This document shows positions 10,612 through 19,000 of a stretch of 25,000 nt of DNA, piece by piece (positions within the stretch are counted from its first letter, which is position 1; each line of letters begins with the position of its first letter). A model generated the notes under the pieces. The model saw nothing but the letters and a program-made list of their open reading frames with translations, was not told the origin of the DNA and did no database searches. Origin of the DNA: Owenia fusiformis (Eukaryota > Annelida > Polychaeta > Sabellida > Oweniidae); contig CAIIXF020000304.1 in assembly GCA_903813345.2 (NCBI GenBank), forward strand, positions 1 to 25,000, in the 5' to 3' direction. The position numbers and the translations under genes are program-made.

Positions 10612-12147
10612 ATCGCACCCTTGAACAGAATACACTTTTCGGGATGGAAAATCCAAAATGGCCACCTTAACATTTACCCAGAATGCCGAAAAACTAATGA
10701 GTTATAAACTTTTATAGGTAGAAACATCCCTGGAAATTTCAAATGCCCTCAAACGGTTTGGCTGGACAAGCCTTCACAGACACGATTTTAGGACGAAAAA
10801 TCCAAAATGGCCGCCTTAACATTTACCAAGAATGCCGAAAAACTAATCAGTTCTAAATTTTTATAGGTAGAAACATCCTTGAGAATTTCAAATGAATCCC
10901 TCAACCGGTTTGGCTGGAAACCTATAGACAAGCCTGGACAGACAAGATTTTAGGACGGAAAATCCCAAATGGCCGTCTTAACATTTATCCAGAATGTCGA
11001 AAAACTAATCAGTTCTGAACTTTCATAGGTAGAAACATCCCTGAGAATTTCAAGTGAATCCCTCAAACGTTTGGCTGGAAACCTGTAGACAAGCCTTGAC
11101 AGACAAGATTTTAGGACGGAAAATCCAAAATGGCCGCCTTAACATTTACCCAGAATGCCGAAAAACTGATCAGTTCTAGACTTTCATGGGTAGAAACATC
11201 CCTGAAAATTTCAAATGAATCCCTCAAACGGTTTGGCTGGATACCTGTAGACAAGCCTTGACAGATAAGATTTAAGGACGAAAAATCCAAAATGGCCGCC
11301 TTGACATTTACCCAGAATGTCGAAAAACTAATCAGTTCTAAACTTTCATAGGTAGAAACATCCCTGAGAATTTCAAAATAAATCCCTCAAACGGTTTGGC
11401 TGGAAACCTGTAGACAAGCCTTGACAGACAAGATTTGAGGACGGAAAATCCAAAATGGCCGCCTTAACATTTACCCAGAATGCCGAAAAACTAATCAGTT
11501 CTAAACTTTAATAATAGGTAGAAACATCCCTGAGAATTTTAAATGAATCCCTTAAACGGTTTGGCTGGAAACCTGTAGACAAGCCTTGACAGACAAGATT
11601 TTTGGACGGAAAATCCAAAATGGCCACCTTAACATTTACCCAGAATGCCGAAAAACTAATCAGTTCTAAACTTTCATAGGTAAAAAACATCCCTGGGAAT
11701 TTCAAATGAATCCCTCAAACGGTTTGGCTGGAAACCTGTAGACTAGCCTTGACAGACAAGATTTTAGGACGGAAAATCCAAAATGGCCGCCTTAACATTT
11801 ACCCAGAATGCCGAAAAACTAATCAGTTCTAAACTTTCAAAGGTAGAAACATCCCTGAGAATTTCAAATGATTCCCTCAAACGGTTTGGCTGGAAACCTG
11901 TAGACAAGCCTTGACAGACAAGATTTTAGAACGGAAAATCCAAAATGGCCGCCTTAACATTTACCCAGAATGCCGAAAAACTAATCAGTTCTAAACTTTT
12001 AAAGGTAGAAACATCCCTGAGAATTTCAAATGAATCCCTCAAACGGTTTGGCTGGAATCCTGTAGACAAGATTATTCGGGACGCCCGCCCGCCCGGCAAA
12101 CTGATTACAATATAGCACCCAAGGGTGCGATAAAAATGGTGCTATAT
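10612..12147. mobile_element. Satellite-bearing element, nine ~162-bp copies, Helitron-like (HINE/pearl-like) ends
   Basis: The phrase ATCCAAAATGGCC recurs at 10651, 10800, 10962, 11123, 11285, 11448, 11613, 11776 and 11938, giving spacings of 149-165 bp and mostly 161-165. Each unit also carries CATTTACCCAGAATGCCG, GGTAGAAACATCCCTGAGAA and AAACGGTTTGGCTGGA. The array is bounded by a 12-bp inverted pair, ATCGCACCCTTG (10612-10623) and its complement (12120-12131), and followed by a 9-bp perfect hairpin TATAGCACC/GGTGCTATA (12111-12119 and 12139-12147). Short subterminal inverted repeats, a central array of ~160 bp and a 3' hairpin are the described layout of Helentron-derived non-autonomous elements such as bivalve pearl elements. 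The assignment is inference; no Rep/helicase is present. Confidence 0.55.
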
Positions 12148-12150
12148 ATA

Positions 12151-13236
12151 CGAGGGGTGATCAATAAGTAATGGACGCTTTTTTACACAGACACTTTTTA
12201 TTGACCAATCCCTTTGATTTTCCTACCAGTGATACATCATTCAATTATCTATCAATTCTGAAGATTTGAAGACGAAATATGTAATACATGTTGATATATC
12301 TTTATTTCCGTGAAGGAGGTACAGGTACCCCGGGACCGACATTTTCGTCACATATTCAGTTTTTAGCCAGATTGGTAAATTTGAGTGAGATTTGAACTTT
12401 TTATATGCAACACGTGTTGTATTGTTTGAATTTTTTTGCTGACTGGTAACACATAAACAGAAAGTATTGTAATGTCGAGAGTGTTGTATGGAAGGGGTCT
12501 GCACGTCAATTTGAGAAAGCATTGTGGAAGAAAGGGGTGCCGAGAGAAGGGAACACCCTACTCCATATGGACAATGCACCTGCCCACAGATCTCAAAATG
12601 TTCAGAAAACAATATCCCTGGACCTCAAAATTGACCCTTGGCCAATGCACTGTATTGTCAACATCTGCTCACATGTGACTTGTTTATTTCTATACTACTT
12701 ATTTCTATAGAGAAAGGACGCAGGTTTATTGACATTGATGAAATAAAACAACCCCTGCAACTGCATCTTGCTACCATGTCAGAGAATGGATTCAGCCTTG
12801 TCTCACAATCTTGAGTTAAGAGGATGAGGAATTGTGTACATGTAGCACTTGTTGGAACCTATTTAGAGGGCCCTGTGGAATGAATGTGGCATGAATACCA
12901 CATAGTGATGATAAAATATTCAAAATCAACTATGGCATAACAAAATGGGGTAATTCATGACCATAATGGTTTGTTTTGTTCAGCCTGCATTCAGCTGCAT
13001 TGCATGTTAAACAAGCTAAAATAGCTTCAGAATATGTGACGTAAATGTCGGTCCCGGGGTACCTGTACCTCCTTCACGGAAATGGGGATATATCAAGATG
13101 TATTATATATTTTGTGTTCAAATCTTCAGAGTTGATAGATAATTGAATGATGTATCACTGGTGAGAAAATCGAAGGGATTGGTCTATAAAAAGCATCTGT
13201 GTAAAAAAGCGTCCATTACTTATTGATCACCCCTCG
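12151..13236. mobile_element. Mariner-like element with very long (~206-bp) inverted repeats
   Basis: The ends begin CGAGGGGTGATCAATAAGTA and are flanked by TA (12149-12150 and 13237-13238), as in mariner elements. The inverted repeat extends about 206 bp (12151-12356 with 13030-13236), passing through a shared block GGTACAGGTACCCCGGGACC and ending at GTCACATATTC. Identity is about 90% by eye, with small indels. A short piece of mariner transposase remains in the centre. The total length (1086 bp) is shorter than an autonomous mariner of about 1.3 kb. It sits directly against the terminal hairpin of the satellite-bearing element, so it probably inserted into that element's TATATA end. Confidence 0.87.
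12478..12660 (+). pseudogene. Mariner transposase fragment (second catalytic Asp region)
   Basis: The reading frame through 12522 encodes LLHMDNAPAHRSQNVQ, the conserved mariner block H-x-DNA-x-xH around the second catalytic aspartate (GAC at 12570-12572). The next ~15 residues lose similarity, and neither the first nor the third catalytic Asp region is present. No complete gene can be built. Only about 50 codons are family-like, leaving an internally deleted relic between the long inverted repeats. Confidence 0.75.
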
Positions 13237-13438
13237 TATATAGCAAGTGCAATTGAACAGCTAACTGACCCCACTATTAGATAAGACAAAGAGTTTCATT
13301 TATAATATTATTTTGTGAAATCAGGTATGACTTTTAGAGGTAGATGAGCGATTGATTGATATTTGCCACTAAAATTAAACAACCATGATGGACCAATTTC
13401 GGGGCGTTCTCATACTAGTATATAATGCGGTTACTTAC

Positions 13439-13670
13439 CGGTTGATTCATCTCCTTTGGGTCTGATGATAATCCCTTCTCCCTGGCCTTTTTCTAGAGCC
13501 TTTCGCAGACGGAAGCTTATCATGTTCGGGTCAACAAAGGGGTACTTTTCATTGATGTAGCTCTTAAGGGCTGGGATAGTGCTGCCTTTACGCTCAGCTG
13601 TGTTGGACAGCGCCTCTAGCACCATTTTGTACATGGTCGGATGGCCACTGGCCTTACGGGGTGCAGCCTT
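13439..13670 (-). CDS. Linker histone H1-family gene, exon 2 (globular domain)
   Basis: This exon encodes the winged-helix (H15) globular domain that sits at the nucleosome dyad and binds entering and exiting linker DNA. In the model it is codons 12-88 plus one base. Visible landmarks are a basic lead-in KAAPRK, the H1-type domain opening HPTMYKMVLEAL (helix 1, residues 21-32), ERKGSTIPALKSYI (helix 2, 37-50), NMISFRLRKALEKG (helix 3, 60-73) and the wing GEGIIIRPKG. The acceptor TTCTATTCTAG ends at 13671 and the donor GTAAGT begins at 13438. Spacing and sequence match the H1 family, but the protein is distinct from canonical somatic H1, and a split gene is unlike intronless replication-dependent H1 genes. 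It may be a replacement or germline/oocyte-type H1; the subtype is not certain. I leave the symbol empty for that reason. Confidence 0.95.
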
Positions 13671-14564
13671 CTAGAATAGAAGGAATTTTGACAAGCAACA
13701 TTTATAGTAGTATTCCATAAGTACCTATCACATTGGCTTGTGAAATTTTGTATTCTTTAACCTATGGCAGAGTTTGTGACACTCGGTGTTTTAGAGGTTC
13801 AAGTACTAGTAATACAGTATGTCATTATGAGTATTCAATCATTTTAAGATATTTGAATGATATTTTTTTATTGCTAAAACATTTTGATTTAAATTCACAC
13901 ATAGCTTAGCAAATTGTGTCAGATATCAGCGAATCCGAATCACAGTAATTCATATGACTGCATTGCATTATAAAACTAAATAACCCAGCCAAGGTCATGA
14001 ATGGCTGTCAAGGTGCGACTTGGCTCAGATTGAAATTGATGCTTTGCCAATTTGACCCTAGCAAAAAGTTTCATTGAAAATATGTTTTTAGAGATTTCTG
14101 GATAAATTATGAGTTATGAATTATGGGTTTTAGGAGGAATAATGGCCCGAGGCTATTAGTTCTAAGACCCAGTTTAAATGGTTTATCTAACTAACCCCAC
14201 ACTGACCCTAATGAAACGTAAATATCCAATGATCCAATTTTAGGAAAATTTGATTTCTTTTGTATTGACTATGATTGAGGTAAGTGTATTGAGAAGTGAG
14301 TTGGAGTAACTAGTTCAGCTTCAGTGCACTGTAAGTTGTAAGAGGCCATGCACAGTTTAAATGTTGAGTTCTTTTTTCGTTTACTCTAACAATTGAATGA
14401 GCGAATAGGCTGTACTTAGTTAGCTTTAGTGCACTACATGTTTTGGAAAGCTTGCCAAGTGTCAATAGAAAAAGAATGCACTTTTCTTTGTTAGAACTTG
14501 CAACAAAAATAGGAACTAGAATTTAAAGATTGCAAGCAATCTTAAGGAGGCCCCGTAGGCATTT

Positions 14565-15010
14565 TTTACAATTTGAAGGTCAGCAAAAGGTCAAATCTCA
14601 AGCCTAGGGTCATGTTAGAACTCAACGAAACTTGGATGTTTAAAGAAAGAGTTGTTAATTAATTGAACCAATTTGAAATTTGGTCTTGAAAAATTTCTAA
14701 TATTTCAAAACTGGTGCAAATTTTTTATGAATAATCAATTGCTAATATGTGTAGAACCTTTTGAGGAACATATATCCTGACTTATCCAAAAATATAGATT
14801 TGTAGCCACCAATTTTGAGGAACTTAGAAAATACGGTTTGTAATTTAGTTCGATGACCTTGACCTTGCAAATTTAACTTCAGAAGGTCGTTTGTGATTAA
14901 ATTAACCTAAATTTGAATTAAAGCAATTTGAAAAATCTACTTTTTTATTTTATTTTCCGAAAGTCACTGAAAGTCAACCAAAGGTCATAGATCAAAGGTA
15001 AGGTCAGATT
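14565..15010. repeat. AGGTCA half-site-rich stretch
   Basis: Repeated AAGGTCA-type hexamers occur near 14576, 14587, 14618, 14854-14867 (as TGACCTTGACCTTG), 14882, 14974 and 15000. The pair at 14854-14867 is a direct repeat of AGGTCA with no spacer, and contains TCAAGGTCA, the extended half-site bound by monomeric nuclear receptors such as ERR or SF-1. It could be regulatory or simply a degraded repeat family rich in this word; the sequence alone cannot decide. Confidence 0.35.
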
Positions 15011-15297
15011 TGAGTTTCTGAAAACTTGTTGAGGATTTAAAAAAAATTTGGTCAATTTAAAACAAGTTGAAATTTAGTTTTGAAAAGTTTCGAAAAGATG
15101 GGTATAGATATGGCGAACTTTTTGAACACACGTTTCTCTTAAACCAGTCATCAAATAATTCTGAAAATTTTACACATTGTCAAGTTAATGATTATTCTTT
15201 GGATGGTAACAATATAATTGGAAAAATGTATATATAATTTCATCTATATTGTTTTAGAAAACACATCAAACACTTGTTTTGTTCTTGATATCATGTT

Positions 15298-15592
15298 TCC
15301 AGAGTGAAATGAAACCTCTAACCGAACCTCACTGGAACAAAACGACATAAACACACCATATTTAGGTCTCTCAATATTGTAATTGTACAAAGGAGATTTT
15401 GGTTGATTTTAGGTTTATCTTGATTTTTATCTATTTTGGGGGGATTTTGTTTTAATCATTTGAATACTTTTTTAAAATCAACCAAAAATTCCGTTGTATA
15501 ACTATAATATTGAGAGGTCTAAAAGCACGTTGTATATGCTATTTTGTTCCAACAAGGTTCGGAAAGACATTTTATTTCATTCTCAAGAATTG
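15298..15592. repeat. Foldback (inverted-repeat) element, about 295 bp
   Basis: Two arms of roughly 115 bp pair across a loop at about 15415-15475. Matching landmarks are AGAGTGAAATGAAA with TTTATTTCATTCT, CCGAACCTCACTGGAACAAAA with TTTTGTTCCAACAAGGTTCGG, TTTAGGTCTCTCAATATTGT with its near-complement around 15505-15523, and GGTTGATTTTA with TAAAATCAACC. The innermost part is the best conserved. It looks like a MITE or foldback relic. I could not fix a target duplication, and it encodes nothing. Confidence 0.65.
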
Positions 15593-16973
15593 GTAAGGAG
15601 GAGCAAAAACAATTGCACTAGAAAAACAAAAAATGTTAAAATCCATTTTGACACGTTTTGAATCGAAAATTACGCAAAGGATCCGTACCCATTAGTGTAC
15701 CTATAAGGACTTAGAAATTTTTCGAAAATGGTAAATTGGAATTCCAGGATTATTCTTATATAATATGAATCTTTAAGAAGTATATTTTCAACAAATCACA
15801 AAAATAATATTTAGAATATGGTAAAAAGTTGATTTTTACAGCGATTCTTAACACATGTCATTCTGAGTAATTTTCACATATTTTCACAAAACCTTGAATA
15901 AAATCATTGTGTCTGAACATAATAACCTTCACTAAGCAGATCAACCATGCATAGATACTTTGTAATCCTATTGTTTTGAAAGGCATCCCAGTGTGTTCTT
16001 GTTCTGATTTTTTCACTGAATTTTCTGTTTTTTATACACTTTATCAAAACATTCTTCTCACAAGTCTTTTCTAGGCACATAAGTGCACTCTTTGTGCAAA
16101 ACTGGAAGATATAGACAATGTGGGGAAGGAGTGATTCTTGTTTGAAAAATAACATGTGACTCAATTGAGGAATGCAGAAAATTTTCCATCATGCACCTAG
16201 TCCAACAACATTAGACCTAGCCTGGGCCTCGTTTCTTATCCGACATGTCTTATGGCCCCGGCTAGGTCTAACCTCCATGATCATTTTGCCCTTGATGCGT
16301 TAATTTGATCGTTCCGCAGGTTTCGACAAGCGGAACTAATTAAACCCTGAAACCATGGTAATATTACACAAAGAATGTGATTTAAGCATGCATACATACC
16401 TTATGAATACATACACACCATCCCGTATCCCCCTTAGACCCCATTGATGCATAATTACGAAAATATTGGAGACAGGTTTGGAATATAACGAAAATGTCGG
16501 TCAGTTTCGGTAACATCGAAATTGCAAATCGTATCAGAAATTAACCGTCATCGCGGCACTGCATTTACAAACAGTAGGTTTGCAATTAAGAACTATTTTG
16601 CGTGTATACACGCGCTATATAAATCAATCAAAGATACATGTTATCCTCAAAATTGATCTTTTTATGCCGAGTAATCGCGATAATAATTATCAATCTATTT
16701 GACAACAATTTCGTTTCGCTAGTAGTTTAATTTTACGATCCGGGACACTCGGACGAACAAACACAATGACGGACATGCGGAAATGTCATTTTAGAGATTG
16801 GTAAGTGTAGCCTCATTTTACTAGTATAAATGAACATTTAATACAATAATATTGTGTTAAATCGCTTGATGTTATGTGTTTTTATATTATTGTCAAGTAT
16901 CAATTGCATGTTATCGCGGCAAAATGGTTTCGATGGATCCAGAACTTGCATCAAAGGAAAGAATAGTAAAGAG

Positions 16974-17038
16974 GTTAAACTCAATAACGGCCCCAAGAAA
17001 ATTCCTAATTCCTAAAGAACGCCGTTATTGAGTTTAAC
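16974..17038. repeat. Perfect 18-bp inverted repeat with 29-nt loop
   Basis: The sequence GTTAAACTCAATAACGGC (16974-16991) is followed after 29 bases by its exact complement (17021-17038). The right arm runs straight into TTAACGACGTTGAACTA (17034-17050), which is repeated exactly at 17066-17082. The stem is perfect in an otherwise drifting intron, which suggests a recent origin or constraint. No protein or known RNA family is recognised. Confidence 0.7.
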
Positions 17039-17418
17039 GACGTTGAACTATCATGCACCCTGACCTTAACGACGTTGAACTAATGTTTGAATTGCAATGA
17101 AGTATACTGCATCATTCTACATTGGATATAAAAGCATTCGTGCATAACCCATTCTGATAATGTACTCTACCCCATAAATGTAGAGTCGAATTGGCGTTTT
17201 TTCTTGTATTTTATCATTCTCGTGCATTATGTGTATGGATTAGTACATTCCCTCATGCTTTTATATTCCCAATATAGAATGATACAGGATTCTTTTATTC
17301 CTAAATATTGCAACTGGGTAGATTCGGTTCGTGAAAATAAATTTACATTAAAATGGCCAGGCTCTTATTTCAATCTCCGAATATGAAAAGTTGAGTGTCA
17401 ATTCACAAATTGGGTTAA

Positions 17419-18173
17419 GGTGCTATGGAAGTTAACAGGAAATGACAAAACAGGAAGTGACAATTTTTTTTGCATTTTTAGATATTTTTTGAAGAAAGAT
17501 AACAGAGTTCTGGTTTGACCTCCAGTCAATTAACTATTTCCACATATCATTTACATGACCAGGATCACAATGTGCATGGTCAGAATGACCCTAAACATGA
17601 TGAAATAACCTTTTTAGCCCTTTGAAAGTGTGACTGAAAAAAAGCTAAAAGTAGGAGCGTAGGGATAGTCACTGAACAGAATCTTTTGAATTTTTCAGAA
17701 AATGTGCCCAATATAATGCTCTAACTAGTACAATCTTTGAAATTTTAGAAAATTGTCTTCAACAAAAATGGCGGTCATATAAAGGAAAATAGATCGCTTT
17801 TCAAATCAGTTTTTTCATTTTTTTTTCTTTTTCTATGAATGATATCAAATTTTCAAAGTTTGTATCATTTAGAGCAATATATTGGGCACATTTTCTGAAA
17901 AATTCAAAAGATTCTGTTCAGTGACCTTCCCTACGCTCCTACTTTTAGCTTTTTTTCAGTCACACTTTCAAAGGGCTAAAAAGGTTATTTCATCATGTTT
18001 AGGGTCATTCTGACCATGCACATTGTGATCCTGGTCATGTAAATGCCAGTGGAAATAGTTAAATTGACTGGAGGTCAAACCAGAACTCTGTTATCTTTAT
18101 TCAAAAAATATCTAAAAATGCAAAAAAATTGTCACTTCCTGTTTTGTCATTTCCTGTTAACTTCCATAGCACC
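17419..18173. mobile_element. Long-TIR MITE-like element flanked by TTAA, 755 bp
   Basis: Inverted repeats of about 335 bp start GGTGCTATGGAAGTTAACAG at 17419 and end with the complement at 18173. TTAA lies immediately outside both ends (17415-17418 and 18174-18177), consistent with a TTAA-specific transposase such as piggyBac or Kolobok. Arms are roughly 90-95% alike by eye and pair to a central spacer of about 80 bp (17760-17840). There is no coding capacity. It sits about 100 bp inside the intron from histone exon 1, and the apparent in-frame extension of exon 1 past its donor reads into this element. Confidence 0.82.
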
Positions 18174-18274
18174 TTAAATGAAAACACAAAAGTAAGGTTT
18201 ATGAATCGCATATCGCTTTCAGAACTATTTCGAAAGCCTTGAATTAAAATCTCTATAACTGTATTTATACTAAC

Positions 18275-18307
18275 CTTTACTTCGCTATCACTTGCACTGT
18301 CAGCCAT
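18275..18307 (-). CDS. Linker histone H1-family gene, exon 1 (start codon)
   Basis: Eleven codons (MADSASDSEVK) are followed directly by donor GTTAGT at 18274. An acidic/serine-rich start with MA-D/S is typical of H1 N-termini. The start has G at -3 and G at +4, a good initiation context. The exon ends in phase 0 and joins exon 2, which begins AAG GCT GCA, giving an uninterrupted frame into the globular domain. An 11-codon first coding exon separated by 4.6 kb from the rest is unusual for H1. Support is the phase match, the initiation context and the promoter motifs just upstream; a transcript would settle it. Confidence 0.82.
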
Positions 18308-18435
18308 ATCAGCAAACGTATAGTAATTTTCGGAAGAACTAAAATGACTAAAACTTGCTACCAGCTTATACTACGAGTCACTTCTCACCTCTGATCCAAA
18401 TGTAGCGACTAATTGCACTGTTTTAGCGCGCTATA

Positions 18436-18461
18436 CTTATATATCGTACGCGCGGACGTCA
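18436..18461 (-). promoter_or_regulatory. Putative core promoter of the histone gene: TATA-like box and CRE-like site
   Basis: Read on the minus strand, TGACGTC (18461-18455) precedes a TATA-like ATATATAAG (18444-18436). Transcription would be expected to start near 18405-18410, leaving a 5' untranslated region of about 100 bases before the ATG at 18307. The surrounding 18420-18460 is locally richer in CpG (GCGCGC, TACGCGCG) than the AT-rich flanks. Position and composition support a promoter; the start site itself is inferred. Confidence 0.45.
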
Positions 18462-18747
18462 GTGATTCAATCAAATTAGTTCAATCATGCATGATAGAAA
18501 ATGTAAACATAAAATATATGTGTTTGTTCGCTCGTTTCAGTAGTATTTTATGCTGTAATAGGATGAGGAATTCAAGCAAACATTGCATTGTTTAAAAAAA
18601 TGTTATCTGTACTAAAGTTATACAAACTTACGTGAATTAACGCGTTTCATGTGTCGGTTAAAATTGAAGAAAGGGAAACAGTTTCATACCAACATATATT
18701 TTACTATTACTGTTCCATTCACCTGTACTTTCGTTGACAGTATAATT

Positions 18748-18994
18748 CACGCGGGTCCAACTATGCACATTGAAAAACGTTAATTTGAATTTTAGACCTA
18801 CCAGATGTTTGAAAATCAAGGATTGTGAGTCTCATACTGCACCGTTTTTCTTCAAACTTGTTCCATAGAAAGCAAAACAATAATGTCTTTCTGTTAGTCC
18901 ATCATTCTGTTATGCAGAGTCCCTCCTTTTAGTGGCGTTTGGTAGGTTTCAAATTCAAATTAACGGTTTTCAACGTGCATATTGGACCCGCGTG
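18748..18994. mobile_element. Small TIR element (MITE-like), 247 bp
   Basis: Terminal inverted repeats of about 60 bp begin CACGCGGGTCCAA and continue through TGCACATTGAAAA, TTAATTTGAATTT and AGACCTACCA, matching in inverted order at 18939-18994. ATAATT flanks both ends (18742-18747 and 18995-19000), which may be a 6-bp target duplication, although the local sequence is AT-rich. The superfamily is not identified and there is no coding capacity. Confidence 0.68.
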
Positions 18995-19000
18995 ATAATT

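Larger units (their letters stand above)
103..13438 (-). other. Intron 2 of the linker histone gene (about 13.3 kb)
   Basis: It is bounded on the minus strand by a consensus donor GTAAGT (starting at 13438) and an AG acceptor (104-103), and is a phase 1 intron. It is almost wholly repeats: tandem arrays, two nested large palindromes, a Tc1-like and a mariner-like transposon and a satellite-bearing element, each listed separately. No additional histone exon was recognised inside it; one is not needed, because the reading phase is continuous from exon 2 to exon 3. Confidence 0.8.
13671..18274 (-). other. Intron 1 of the linker histone gene (about 4.6 kb)
   Basis: It is a phase 0 intron. The donor GTTAGT begins at 18274 and the acceptor AG is at 13672-13671. 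It contains an AGGTCA-rich stretch, several foldback elements and a short hairpin with direct repeats, each listed separately. Between them (13671-14560, 15593-16970 and 17083-17414) the sequence is AT-rich with no gene that I recognise; the 86-codon minus-strand ORF at 15904-16164 has no visible domain. One small perfect 12-bp inverted pair (TTAGACCTAGCC at 16211-16222 with 16260-16271) is present. Confidence 0.8.

Noticed and set aside
10612-12131. CRISPR array
   Set aside because: The repeat unit is ~162 bp with no short-repeat/unique-spacer alternation, and the context is an animal intron.
12241-12612. 123-codon minus-strand ORF
   Set aside because: Runs antisense through the mariner inverted repeat and transposase fragment; the true coding remnant is on the plus strand.
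15904-16164. 86-codon minus-strand ORF
   Set aside because: No domain, composition like the surrounding intron, and no promoter or splice evidence.
18101-18307. 68-codon ORF continuing past histone exon 1
   Set aside because: After codon 11 it crosses a GTTAGT donor and reads into the TTAA-flanked repeat; the phase-matched splice to exon 2 explains the start far better.
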